Source: Streptomyces sp. NBC_00820 (lineage in GTDB: Bacteria; Actinomycetota; Actinomycetes; Streptomycetales; Streptomycetaceae). From it: 64,000 nucleotides of DNA. The stretch is from the NCBI RefSeq assembly GCF_036347055.1, contig NZ_CP108882.1, positions 2,741,001 through 2,805,000 of the forward strand, read 5' to 3'. The translations under genes and the position numbers were made by a program. The first letter of the stretch is position 1; each line of letters opens with the position of its first letter. Below are positions 9,447-18,045 of this stretch, in pieces. Below the pieces are notes generated by a model. That model did not search any database, was not told where the DNA came from, and was given only the letters and a program-made list of their open reading frames with translations.

Positions 9447-9697
9447 CGTGCCCCCACTCGCTCGTTCCGTGCTGACCTGGGCGTCGGGGCCGTTCGCGCG
9501 CATCCACGTTATGCAGACCTGCCGCCCGCAGATGGCCGGGCATTGCGCCCGGCCGGGCGGTGGTCGGACCTCTCATCAGCGTCTCCGACGGCACCCCTCG
9601 GGCCCGGTGACACCACCCCCCAGGTCATGCCTTCGACAGGGGGACACAGTCATGCCGGGCCCGGAGGCCAGCGGCCCTCTTGCAGGACCGCGAAGAA
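9447..9697 (-). mobile_element. IS110 non-coding 5' end (conserved with 19282-19545)
   Basis: About 250 bases upstream of the transposase start are clearly similar to the block ahead of the second IS110 remnant, up to a shared CCCCCGTT at the outer end. In the IS110 family this position can encode the guide (bridge) RNA; that role is inferred from family knowledge and not visible directly. Confidence 0.6.
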
Positions 9698-9719
9698 CAT
9701 AACGGGGGGGGGGAGACAG

Positions 9720-9935
9720 ATGGTCGAGATGGTTCGTCATCGGCCAGCCCGGACCATCCCCACGGGCGCGGGGTTCGAGGTGCTGCCGAGGCGGTGGGTG
9801 GTGGAGAGAACGCTGAGCTGGCTGGTTCACTCGCACCGTCTGGTGCGTGGCTACGAGATACTGCCGGACATACGGGAAGTCATGGTGCTGTGGTCGATGA
9901 CCATGCTCATGCCCACCCGCCTGGCCAACGCCGAC
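9720..9935 (+). pseudogene. IS5-family transposase, C-terminal remnant
   Basis: About 70 residues match the end of IS5-type DDE transposases: [38 protein letters not shown] and the trailing [10 protein letters not shown] helix that carries the final catalytic Glu region. There is no N-terminal part. It lies directly against the IS110 5' end, suggesting serial insertion. Confidence 0.7.
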
Positions 9936-10652
9936 GCGATGCCCTCATGCCCCGGCGGCCAGCATCGGCCGGACCTCTTTGTGGCCCAGTCTCGTGCGAC
10001 CACACGCTTGACCCACGAGCGCACGCCCTCAATCCGAGCCAGCGGCTGGCATAGCTCCTTGGGGAGACGGCAATAATGAACCGCGCGTCACCAAAATGCC
10101 TGCGACGGGCCAGGGGCAGCATCAGAGATTTCAGCCAATCGCTGCCTGCTAGTTTGGATCTCCTGTTATGACGAGAGAAGCAAGACGCTTTTTTCGCTGG
10201 CCGGACGCACATGGATTTCCACAACGGATCTCCTTTTCCGAGAAGCCGGCGCGGCGGTCAGGTGGGAGATGAAACTACTCGCTCGGCAATGGGTATCGTC
10301 CCAGACGACTAGAAGCTAGCGATCCGTGCTGTTTTCGGCAACCCACGACCAAGTGCATGGGACACCTATTTCTGGCTGGTCCGTCCTCTTGTCTCTTTCT
10401 CCCGGATCGGTACGGGAGAGTCGAAGGGGCCGCTCCGCCTGCTTATTCTCCGTTTCCCCCCGAGCGTCCACCTCGGCCAGCGCCATCGCGACGAGTGGTG
10501 TCCAGTCACTTTCGCGTCGGCTTGCCGGGTGCCTTCGGAACAGAGGGCGACGCAAAGTGATGCGGTGCGCGAAAGTGAGGGCGCGAGGGCGCGCCGAGGC
10601 GGATCCGTACAGGTTCCGCCGGTCAAGGAGGCGCCTGCCCGTCCTCGGCCGG
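9936..10652. other. Gene-free stretch before the RiPP-like cluster
   Basis: About 715 bases of lower GC content than the surroundings, with no family-level coding signal on either strand. Short open frames here have no ribosome binding site or recognisable domain. Probably decayed insertion sequence DNA plus the 3' region of the exporter gene. Confidence 0.5.
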
Positions 10653-11921
10653 CTACGTAGCTCCTTCCGTACCGGGGCCACCTGGACGCTCCGGCGACGG
10701 CATCCGGTACAGCAAGGGGAGGCAGGCCAGGAGCAAGAGGCCCGCCGCGGCCCAGGGGGCTCCGGGACCCACGTGCCCGGCCAGGACGCCCCCCAGTGCA
10801 GCGCCTACGGGCGTGGCCCCCCAGGCGGCCAGGCGGTATCCGCTGGTGACACGGCCCAGCATGTGCGGCGGGGCGAGCCGTTGCCGCAGCGAGACCGTGC
10901 AGACGTTCCACAGCACCACGGCGGCGCTGTTCACGGCCAGCATCAGAGCGACCAGCGGCCACCAGGGCACCACCGCGACGACCAGGTAGCTGAGCGCGGA
11001 TACGGTCACGGACACCACCAGGCTCCGTGCGGTGCCCAGCCGGCGTGCCGTGGGGACCGCCGCCCTGGCCCCGGTCAGGCTGCCGAGGGCCGCTGCCACC
11101 AGCATCAGGCCGTACCCCCAGGACGGCAGGTCGAGCCTGCCCTCCACGTACACCACAAGCACCGCGTAGACCGCCTGCTGGCCCACGCCGAGCACCGCGA
11201 CCACCACCATCAGACGGCGCAGGACCCGGTTTCCCGCGAGCATCTGCAGACCGACCCAGGTGCCACGCATCAGGCCCGCGAGACCACTTTCCGCCCGCGC
11301 GCCACCCTCCATCCGCCCGGCCGACGCGTGCGCGGCCAAGCCCCTGAGCAGCAGCGCCGATAAGAGGAACGTCACCGCGTCCACCGCGAACGGCCACGGC
11401 CGTCCGACCGACCACAGCGCCACCCCGAGCGGGGGTCCGAGAAATCCGGTCCCGATGATCTGTGCGGCGATGATCCGGGCGTTCGTCCGCTCCAGCTCCT
11501 GGTCCGCAGCCAGCCGCGGCACCACCGCCTGGGCCGCGCTGTCGAAGAACACCTCGGCGAGTCCGCACAGGAAGGCCGCCGGCACCAGCCACGCAACGGG
11601 CACCCGTCCCGTGGCCACACCCGCGCACAGCACGGCCAGCACGGCGCAGCGCGCCAGATCGGCGCCCACCAGGGAGCGGTGCGGCGGCGTGCGGTCCACG
11701 AGGGTACCGATGAGCGGCGCCAGCAACCAGGCCGCGCGGCTGGCGGCCGCGACCACGGAGACCCAGAACACGTCGTGCGTGACGACGGCGGCCAGCAGGG
11801 GCAACGCGGCGAGCCGCGCACCGTCCCCGACCGAACTGAGCGCGTTGGCGGTGACCAGCCGGCCCAGCGGGGTCGCACGGAGAGGAAGAAAGGTAACGGT
11901 GGACCGGGAGCCAACATTCAT
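10653..11921 (-). CDS. MFS transporter, probable RiPP exporter
   Basis: A 422-residue membrane protein with about 12 hydrophobic segments. It contains the MFS loop-2-like motif GTLVDRTPPHRSLVGADLAR after the second helix, and a second-half equivalent near RRLGTARSLV. The family (transmembrane secretion effector type) exports small molecules and antibiotics. The ATG at 11921 gives a start just before the conserved LRATPLGRLVTANALSSVGDG; no strong ribosome binding site is visible and longer in-frame starts exist upstream. It is divergent from the HExxH gene and separated from it by a 337-base regulatory region, so it most likely exports the product of the cluster or confers self-resistance. Confidence 0.78.
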   Translation of the reverse strand: MNVGSRSTVTFLPLRATPLGRLVTANALSSVGDGARLAALPLLAAVVTHDVFWVSVVAAASRAAWLLAPLIGTLVDRTPPHRSLVGADLARCAVLAVLCAGVATGRVPVAWLVPAAFLCGLAEVFFDSAAQAVVPRLAADQELERTNARIIAAQIIGTGFLGPPLGVALWSVGRPWPFAVDAVTFLLSALLLRGLAAHASAGRMEGGARAESGLAGLMRGTWVGLQMLAGNRVLRRLMVVVAVLGVGQQAVYAVLVVYVEGRLDLPSWGYGLMLVAAALGSLTGARAAVPTARRLGTARSLVVSVTVSALSYLVVAVVPWWPLVALMLAVNSAAVVLWNVCTVSLRQRLAPPHMLGRVTSGYRLAAWGATPVGAALGGVLAGHVGPGAPWAAAGLLLLACLPLLYRMPSPERPGGPGTEGAT

Positions 11922-12258
11922 GGGGCCCGCACGTTCCGCGTCAGCGGAACATGGAGGACACGATGGTCGGTTGTTTTCCTCGGGATACACCACACCAGGC
12001 CTCGGTACCCAGTGCCGGCTCCACAGCACCTGCGGAGAACGGACTTTAAGTTCTCTTTTCCGTGTCCCACGTTCACCGTGCACTCCATTCGCTCGAATGG
12101 TTGACATCCCGTCGTGGTCCATGGCACGTTCGATGGCACGCAAGCGACGCCGAAAGACGCCCGATCGCCTGTTCGTCACACCAATTCCGGCGCGATTCGA
12201 CCCCTGACCGGGCCGCAATTCTGGTCCACGGGGTCGGCGTCCGAGCAGGGACACCAGT
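11922..12258. promoter_or_regulatory. Divergent promoter region of the RiPP-like cluster
   Basis: This region separates the exporter from the HExxH gene. It contains a perfect 7-bp inverted repeat CCATTCG-CT-CGAATGG (12085-12100) abutting TTGACA (12101-12106), a good -35 match for rightward transcription. A 6-bp inverted repeat GAGAAC/GTTCTC with a 9-base loop lies at 12035-12055, followed by TTTT. No clear -10 box is seen at the right spacing. No regulator gene is encoded in the cluster, so the palindrome would bind a factor encoded elsewhere. Confidence 0.5.
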
Positions 12259-13326
12259 ATGCGAGAGCCCAAAATTGTGACGCTGGCTCGGCAGCCTGTC
12301 TTCGCTGACGCCGCCAGTATCCTCAACCGGTTATACGAGACGTACGACTTCCTCCTTGAGTGCGTCGTCCCCGACCTCCAGCCTGCCGCGTCGAACGGAC
12401 GCCGGATCGCACTCGGCACCGCCCTCGAACCCACCGTACGACACCGACTCGATCAGGCCGTGCGGAAGATCCGTGACGTTCCGGCCTGCCGGGAGGAGTT
12501 GGCCGGCCTCGTGAGCGAACTGCGTGACAGGCGCGAGGTCACGCTCGCCGCGGAGGCGGAACGAGCCGGAACACGAGACGTGTTGGTGGCGGTCGGCGAC
12601 CACGTGGACCTGCTCACTCGCCCGGACCTGCCAGCGCGCGCTCACCAGGACTTCACCGCGCTGTTCCGCGAGCACCTCAGCGCCGGTGAAGGCGCCGATC
12701 ACCTCGCTCTCCTCACCTCGGACCAGGCCGCGGTCGCCCGAGACGCCGTGGACCTGATGCGGGATACCGCGCCCGACCTGTGCGCAGGACTGTTCCAGCA
12801 CGCCCGCTACCTCGTCGCCGTCGACGGCCCCGACGCCTTCGACAGCGCCTCCACCTGGGAGATCCCCGGCGCCGCGTTCGTCGCGCTGCGCTGCATGCGC
12901 ACCCCAGAACGGCTGGCGGAGGCCATGGTGCACGAGTTCGTGCACCTGCGCTTGTACGACCTGCAGATGACGCGGTCGGTCTTCGCTCCCGACTACGACA
13001 CCCGCACGGCCCCCACGATCGCACCGGAGTGGCACCGGCACTCGACGGTGTCCCACTGGCCGGTCGACCGGGCACTTGCGGCCGCCCACGTCTACGTGCA
13101 CTTGGCCGCCTGGTTCGAGGAGCGTGCCCGCGCCTGCCCGGACCCGGAACTCGAGCGTTCCGCGCTGACGGCGGACCTCCGGGCGTCCAGTCTGCTCGAC
13201 AAGGTCGCCCAGTCGGCGGACACGTGTCTAGGTCCAGCCGGCCGAGATTTCCTGAGCTGGCTGGCGCAGGTGCACCAGGACAGAACGGCCCCCCGCCCGG
13301 CCACAGGCATGCCGGTGGCCTCGTAA
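12259..13326 (+). CDS. HExxH-motif peptide-modification protein
   Basis: A 355-residue soluble protein. HEFVH is at residues 225-229 in AMVHEFVHLRLYDLQ, and a possible third metal ligand lies in AAAHVYVHLAAWF (His277/His281). This layout matches the HExxH domain found in RiPP clusters, alone or fused to radical SAM enzymes of the FxsB type. Some of those domains are alpha-ketoglutarate-dependent peptide beta-hydroxylases rather than proteases. The N-terminal 200 residues are helical with no known domain. The ATG at 12259 has AGCAGGGA about 8 bases upstream. A 145-base gap separates it from the radical SAM gene in the same orientation. Hydroxylase or protease cannot be settled from sequence. 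Confidence 0.72.
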   Translation: MREPKIVTLARQPVFADAASILNRLYETYDFLLECVVPDLQPAASNGRRIALGTALEPTVRHRLDQAVRKIRDVPACREELAGLVSELRDRREVTLAAEAERAGTRDVLVAVGDHVDLLTRPDLPARAHQDFTALFREHLSAGEGADHLALLTSDQAAVARDAVDLMRDTAPDLCAGLFQHARYLVAVDGPDAFDSASTWEIPGAAFVALRCMRTPERLAEAMVHEFVHLRLYDLQMTRSVFAPDYDTRTAPTIAPEWHRHSTVSHWPVDRALAAAHVYVHLAAWFEERARACPDPELERSALTADLRASSLLDKVAQSADTCLGPAGRDFLSWLAQVHQDRTAPRPATGMPVAS

Positions 13327-13471
13327 TCCCCGCCGCGACGACAGCGGACCCGGACACTGCGGCCGCCCGTGCCCCGACGCATCCGGTTCCCGTTCACGGC
13401 CGCCCTGCGACCCCGCCGTTTCCCTCGAGTGCGCGGCACACCCGCCCCCGTGCCGACCAGGACGGAGACCC

Positions 13472-14512
13472 ATGGAACTCGTGCTCCACCAGCCACTCAA
13501 GAGCTGGCTGCAAGTTACCCAGTCGTGCAACCTCAAGTGCCGTCAGTGCTACGGGGACTGTTCCTCTCAGCCGCGGACCGGCGAACTCAGCCGCGACGAG
13601 TACTCCGCGCTCATCCGGGAGATGGCCGACTCCGGGCTCATCGAGGTCTTCGTCGAGGGCGGGGAGCCGCTCAACCGCCCCGACGTCCTTGAGGTGCTGA
13701 GCGAGCTGACCCCGCATGTGATGACCCGCGTCCGCACCAACGCCACCCTCTTGACCCCCGAGGTCGCCCGGCGGCTGAAGGAGATCGGTGTCGGCGAGGT
13801 GTACGTGGACGTCATGGGGGCAACGGCCGCTACCCACGACTGGCACGTCGACGTCGTAGGTAGCTTCGCCCGGACGATCGACGGACTGAAGAACGCCCAG
13901 GCCGCCGGGCTGCCCGTGGTCCTCCTGGTCATCATGACCCGGCGCAACGTCGGCGAACTGCAGCAGGTGCTCGACATGGCCGCCGAACTCGGCGTGCCGC
14001 GGGTCGGCGTGCTGCGGCTCTACCCCCTGGGACGGGCCCGCACCCATTGGAAGGAACTGGCGCTCCGCCTGCCCGACCAGATGGCCGCGCTGGACGCGCT
14101 GCGCGTTCCCGCATCGGTGCATCTGATGACCTCCTGGCATCCCAAAGACGGCAACTGCTGTTGGCAGAACGCCGGCGTCGATGCCACCGGCCGCTCCGTC
14201 GGCTGCGCCTACCTGCGGGACTACGCCGACTACGGCAACGTCCGCGAGATGAGCTTCCTGGAGACCTGGAACAACCCGATCTACGTGAACAACCGCTCCG
14301 GCCACGTGGACGGCGGCTGCGACGGCTGCGAGGAGACCCAGGGCTCCTCGGGCGGGTGCAGGTCCACGGCGTTCGCCTTCACCGGCCGCTGGGACGCCCC
14401 CGACCCCTTCTGCTCCGAGACCAACGGAGGCATCGATGTCTCACAGCTCCCCGATGACCTTGAGGAACGACGCGTCCGTCCTGCCATACCGGCGACGAGC
14501 CGACTGCTTTGA
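13472..14512 (+). CDS. Radical SAM/SPASM peptide maturase
   Basis: A 346-residue enzyme. The radical SAM cluster motif is C19-x3-C23-x2-C26 (CNLKCRQC), followed by the SAM-binding EGGEPLNRP segment. The C-terminal SPASM region has Cys at about 229-230, 245, 284, 287, 297 and 315, enough for auxiliary Fe-S clusters. This is the PqqE/anSME-type architecture that makes C-C, C-O or C-S links in ribosomal peptides. GGACGGAGA precedes the ATG. It overlaps the PqqD-like gene by 77 bases, and the candidate precursor follows directly, so it should act on that peptide. The chemistry (cyclophane, ether or sactionine) is unknown; the precursor lacks Cys, which argues against thioether formation. Confidence 0.85.
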   Translation: MELVLHQPLKSWLQVTQSCNLKCRQCYGDCSSQPRTGELSRDEYSALIREMADSGLIEVFVEGGEPLNRPDVLEVLSELTPHVMTRVRTNATLLTPEVARRLKEIGVGEVYVDVMGATAATHDWHVDVVGSFARTIDGLKNAQAAGLPVVLLVIMTRRNVGELQQVLDMAAELGVPRVGVLRLYPLGRARTHWKELALRLPDQMAALDALRVPASVHLMTSWHPKDGNCCWQNAGVDATGRSVGCAYLRDYADYGNVREMSFLETWNNPIYVNNRSGHVDGGCDGCEETQGSSGGCRSTAFAFTGRWDAPDPFCSETNGGIDVSQLPDDLEERRVRPAIPATSRLL

Positions 14513-14801
14513 GCAGAGTTCCTCAGCCCGGTTTCGCCCGATACCGGAGTGGAACTGCATGCTCGCCTACACCCCGCGCAAGCCCGCCAGCCACTACCTC
14601 AACCCGGTGGCTTGGGTGGTGATCGAGCTGTGCGACGGATCGTCCGGATCACAGATCTACGCCACGTTCGAGCAGCTCAACAAGGGCCGGATCGGTGAAA
14701 CGGAACTCAAGGAGGCGTTCGAGTCGGCCATGGCTCAGCTCGTCGACGGCGGGCTGGTGTCCGCCGAGGCAGCCGACTCGGCCCTGACGGGAAGGAGGTG
14801 A
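14436..14801 (+). CDS. PqqD-like RiPP recognition element protein
   Basis: A 121-residue protein. After a variable N-terminus comes the PqqD fold: WNCMLAYTPRKPASHYLNP, VAWVVIELCDGSSGSQIY, then a helical ELKEAFESAMAQLVDGGLV. Stand-alone PqqD proteins bind the leader of the precursor peptide and present it to the radical SAM enzyme. The start at 14436 is within the radical SAM gene and has GGAGGC 5 bases upstream, so translation is coupled. It ends 5 bases before the precursor start codon. The pairing with a SPASM enzyme and a short peptide gene is the diagnostic context. Confidence 0.78.
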   Translation: MSHSSPMTLRNDASVLPYRRRADCFEQSSSARFRPIPEWNCMLAYTPRKPASHYLNPVAWVVIELCDGSSGSQIYATFEQLNKGRIGETELKEAFESAMAQLVDGGLVSAEAADSALTGRR

Positions 14802-14806
14802 CAGTC

Positions 14807-14995
14807 ATGACTAGGAAGAAGACGGACCTTGAGCAGCTCATGGCCGCGGCCAGCGCGACCGGTGAGGGCCCTGCCGTGGAGGTGGTACAGCCCGAAGTAC
14901 GCACGGGTGCTCAGTACGCCCTGCTGCCGTCCATGAAGGCCAAGCTGCCGGACACGTCCGCGGCAACGCCGCAGACGGAGGCGGAAGGCGAGTAA
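14807..14995 (+). CDS. Candidate RiPP precursor peptide (62 aa)
   Basis: A short gene with a near-perfect AAGGAGG 8 bases ahead of the ATG at 14807, placed between the PqqD-like gene and a cobalamin radical SAM gene. The first 30 residues look like a leader: charged and helical (MTRKKTDLEQLMAAAS, then acidic). A more hydrophobic stretch, GAQYALLPSMKAKLPDT, follows, and then an acidic tail ending EAEGE. There is no Cys, Trp or His and a single Tyr, so Tyr, Leu, Pro and Lys are the likely modification sites. It resembles no precursor family I know. The core is probably internal, requiring removal of both ends or modification within the chain. Confidence 0.65.
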   Translation: MTRKKTDLEQLMAAASATGEGPAVEVVQPEVRTGAQYALLPSMKAKLPDTSAATPQTEAEGE

Positions 14996-15024
14996 CCGCG
15001 TCGTCTACCGGCGTCGCGCCGGTC

Positions 15025-15051
15025 GGCATCCGGGCACGGGTCCCGGATGCC
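15025..15051 (+). terminator. Hairpin after the precursor gene
   Basis: GGCATCCGGG (15025-15034) pairs perfectly with CCCGGATGCC (15042-15051) across a 7-base loop, with no U tract. Placed 30 bases after the precursor stop, it could act as an attenuator or mRNA stabiliser that makes the precursor more abundant than the downstream enzymes. Confidence 0.6.
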
Positions 15052-15080
15052 GGCTGGCCCCGAAGACCGATGGGGAGAAG

Positions 15081-17441
15081 ATGGGCAAGAAGACCGTCCT
15101 GGTGAACCCGCCCCTGTGGAACGCATACGCGCCGCACCTGGCGGTGCCCCTGCTCCTCGGTGACCTGCGAGCCCGCAGGTACGAGGCCGCCGCCTACGAC
15201 CTGAGCATCGAGTGCGTCGACTGGATGTTGTCCGAGGCCACCCTTGCACGGCTGCGCGACAAGGCGCACCGGCGCCGGGCGGTCGGCCTGCGTGACGAAT
15301 GGGCGCGCCAGCGCGCGCTCCTAGTCGCCCCCGCCGCGATCGCCGGCGTCGAAGAGGCCAAGGCGCGCCTGAAGTCACTGCCGACCTTGCACGAACCGGA
15401 CGCCTTCCACCGAGCCCGACACACCCTGCGCGACGCGCTGTGGCTCATCTCCGGCGCCTTCCCCAACTGCGAGTTCGACCTGGTGTCCAACACCTCGGCG
15501 TACTCAGCCGAATCGACAGCGCAGGTGCTCGCGGCGACGGAGGATCCGGATGGCAACCCCTACTGCTGGGCCTTCGAGCGCATGCTCGACCGCAACCTCT
15601 TCCTCGATCCGGAGGTCGGTGTCGTCGGGCTGAGCATGTCCGCCGACACCCAGTTGATCGCCGGCGTCACGTTCCTGCGGATGCTGCGGGAGGTCCGGCC
15701 GGACGTGCATGTCGTCCTGGGCGGCAACTACGCGACCCGGCTGGTGGACCGGTGGCAGCGCCGCCACCCACTGTTCGACTACGTCGATACGGTCGTGACG
15801 GGAGAGGGCGAGGGAGCGCTCGCCGCAGTCGTGGACGCTCTGGACGCGCCCGCCGAGGGCGGGGGCGACTTCCGCGAGAAGATTCCCGGCGCCGTCTGGG
15901 ACGACCACGGCATCCTGCTGCGCGCCCCCCGGCAGAGCGCCGACATCAGCACCACCGCCACGCCCGCCTATACCGACCTGCCCCTGGACAAGTACCTCGC
16001 GCCCGGTCCGATCCTGCCCGTCTACGCCTCCCGCAGTTGCCCTTGGGACTGCGCGTTCTGCTCGATCCCCTTCGCCAGCAACTCCTTCCGGCAACGCCCC
16101 GCGGAAGCGGTGGTGGACGAGATCGGCCAGCTGCGTGCGGACGTTGGATCCCCGTACTTCATGTTCGTTGACGAGATCATGAGTCTGCGTACGCTGCGCA
16201 ATGTCGCCGAGGCGCTGGTGCGGACGTCGGCCGGCGTGCGCTGGTACGGCGAGACCCGGTTCGCACGCGGCCTCGATCAGGAACTGGCCGAACTACTGCA
16301 CGCCTCCGGGTGCCGCCGGATGAACTTCGGCCTCGAGTCGGCCAGCCAGCGCGTCCTCGACCTCATGCGCAAAGGCACCAGGATCGACGACGCCTGTGCG
16401 AACATCGAGGACATGCTCTCCGCGGGCGTGCCCCTGCACCTCTTCGTCATCCACGGTTTCCCCGGGGAGACCGAGCAGGAAGCGGCGCGGACCGTGGCGT
16501 TTGCGGAGGCGGTACGGCGCCTGTCCGTGCACACCTACGGGGTCGCGCACACCACCTGGGGCGGCTCACCGTTCGTGCTCGACGTGCACTCACCGGTCGG
16601 CACGCGGCCCGATGCCTTCGGTGTCCGCATCGCGTCCCCGGCGCCCGGGGACGACCTGAGCCTGCGGCGGGACTACACGGTCGGCTCGGGCATGTCCCAG
16701 CAGGACAGCGTGCGGATCGCCGACACGTCGGCGGACTCCGTCAGCGACACAAACGTCTGGTTCCGGGCCGCCCGCGACCCGCTGGCCCGGGAGATCGAGG
16801 AGTTCACGTTCCTGCGGGCCTGTGTGGGAGCACCTCTGCCCGAGACCCCCGCAGTGCCCCTTTTCGACTGGCCACCGCCGGATCCCGAGGCTCGGCTCAC
16901 CCTCGACCCGGACATGACCTACTGCCGGGTTCCCTGGCCGGCCACCGAGACGGACACCGGCCCCGCAACCGCGCTCTACCATCCGCGGCACGACCGTTTC
17001 CTGCAGCTCAACGCGCGGGACGCGGACTGGCGGGAGCTGGACGGCTCGACATGGCGCGACCTGGAGACCTGGCTGACCGAGCACGAGTGCCACTACCTGG
17101 GCGCCAGCCCCGTCGCCACGGCGGCGCTGCTCGTGCGGCACGGATTCCTGGCGCCCTCGCGGCGAGGGGCCGAGCCGATCCCCGGCCGGCTCCGACCCGA
17201 GATCGGTATCGCGGTGGAGAGTCGCGCCGGCATCCACTGCCTCACCAACCCGATCACGGGGGTAACGGTCCGGCTGCGCGACCCGGCCATCGGGACGTGG
17301 GAACGATGGACGAACGGCGAGGAACCCACGTCGAACCCGGCCGCCACCGATGCCCTGGTGCGGTTCGGGTTCCTGTACCGCGGCCCGGCCGGGGGCCGGC
17401 CGTCGCAGCCAGCGTACGTACGACAAGGTCAGGTGATGTGA
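15081..17441 (+). CDS. Cobalamin-binding radical SAM peptide-modifying enzyme
   Basis: A 786-residue protein. The N-terminal 270 residues form a B12-binding-like domain (VLVNPPLWN start, then VGVVGLSMSADTQLIAG and VVLGGNYATRL). The radical SAM core has C320-x3-C324-x2-C327 (CPWDCAFC), GLESASQRVLDLMRKG and HGFPGETEQEA. This order is typical of class B methylases and of RiPP maturation radical SAM proteins, which C-methylate or rearrange peptides. The last 220 residues (about 565-786) are a long extension of unknown fold containing several small helical units, possibly another peptide-binding module. GGGGAGA precedes the ATG. The gene stops 4 bases before the GNAT gene. Confidence 0.8.
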   Translation: MGKKTVLVNPPLWNAYAPHLAVPLLLGDLRARRYEAAAYDLSIECVDWMLSEATLARLRDKAHRRRAVGLRDEWARQRALLVAPAAIAGVEEAKARLKSLPTLHEPDAFHRARHTLRDALWLISGAFPNCEFDLVSNTSAYSAESTAQVLAATEDPDGNPYCWAFERMLDRNLFLDPEVGVVGLSMSADTQLIAGVTFLRMLREVRPDVHVVLGGNYATRLVDRWQRRHPLFDYVDTVVTGEGEGALAAVVDALDAPAEGGGDFREKIPGAVWDDHGILLRAPRQSADISTTATPAYTDLPLDKYLAPGPILPVYASRSCPWDCAFCSIPFASNSFRQRPAEAVVDEIGQLRADVGSPYFMFVDEIMSLRTLRNVAEALVRTSAGVRWYGETRFARGLDQELAELLHASGCRRMNFGLESASQRVLDLMRKGTRIDDACANIEDMLSAGVPLHLFVIHGFPGETEQEAARTVAFAEAVRRLSVHTYGVAHTTWGGSPFVLDVHSPVGTRPDAFGVRIASPAPGDDLSLRRDYTVGSGMSQQDSVRIADTSADSVSDTNVWFRAARDPLAREIEEFTFLRACVGAPLPETPAVPLFDWPPPDPEARLTLDPDMTYCRVPWPATETDTGPATALYHPRHDRFLQLNARDADWRELDGSTWRDLETWLTEHECHYLGASPVATAALLVRHGFLAPSRRGAEPIPGRLRPEIGIAVESRAGIHCLTNPITGVTVRLRDPAIGTWERWTNGEEPTSNPAATDALVRFGFLYRGPAGGRPSQPAYVRQGQVM

Positions 17442-17445
17442 ACCC

Positions 17446-18045
17446 ATGGAACCCTTCACGACGCGGATCCCGGGCGGGCCGACCGTCCGGCCGCTGCGGC
17501 CGGAGGACGAGTCCGCCGTCTCCCGGCTGCTGACGGACTGTGACGACTACTTCGTCGCCGCCACCGGCTCGACCGCCATGCCAGCGGATGTGCAGAGCCT
17601 GTACTACTCCCTGCCGGACGGTGTGGACTTCGACCGCAAACACCTCCTAGTACTAGTGCACGAGGACCGCCCGGTGGGTCTGGTCGACGCCGTGGAGGGC
17701 CACCCGGAGCCCGCCACCTGCTCGGTGGGGCTGTTCCTCGTCGAGCCGCACGCCCGGGGTAGGGGGCTCGGCCTCCGGGCGGCGCGACACCTGCTCCGGG
17801 AGGCCGCGGCCCGGGGAACGCGGCGCGTCACGGCCACCTGCCCGGAGGACTGGGCCCCGGGCATTGCATTCCTGCGGCGCCTGAGCTTCGACGTGCGCCC
17901 GCCCGAACCCGAACCGCTCGCCACGGTCGGTAAGCGGCGGCGGGGCCCCCAGGAGCGGCACCTGTGCACCGCTGTGCGGCTCCTCACCAAGGAGGACACC
18001 AGCGGTACCGCAGCGGCCGGCCGCGCCGGGGGCGGCACGTCATGA
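17446..18045 (+). CDS. GNAT-family N-acetyltransferase
   Basis: A 199-residue protein with the acetyl-CoA pyrophosphate-binding motif A: VEPHARGRGLGLRAARHLL, preceded by the beta-4 strand SVGLFLV. GNATs in peptide clusters acetylate the mature peptide's N-terminus or a Lys side chain, or detoxify the product. The candidate precursor has two Lys residues in its hydrophobic segment. It starts 4 bases after the radical SAM gene and its stop overlaps the P450 start (ATGA), so it belongs to the same operon. Confidence 0.78.
   Translation: MEPFTTRIPGGPTVRPLRPEDESAVSRLLTDCDDYFVAATGSTAMPADVQSLYYSLPDGVDFDRKHLLVLVHEDRPVGLVDAVEGHPEPATCSVGLFLVEPHARGRGLGLRAARHLLREAAARGTRRVTATCPEDWAPGIAFLRRLSFDVRPPEPEPLATVGKRRRGPQERHLCTAVRLLTKEDTSGTAAAGRAGGGTS

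Noticed and set aside
10316..10681. Possible small gene before the exporter
   Set aside because: No ribosome binding site, no homology and unusual composition; overlaps the 3' end of the exporter gene.
14807..14995. Precursor assigned to PQQ, mycofactocin or a sactipeptide
   Set aside because: No ExxxY motif, no C-terminal VY and no cysteine; the enzyme set also differs.
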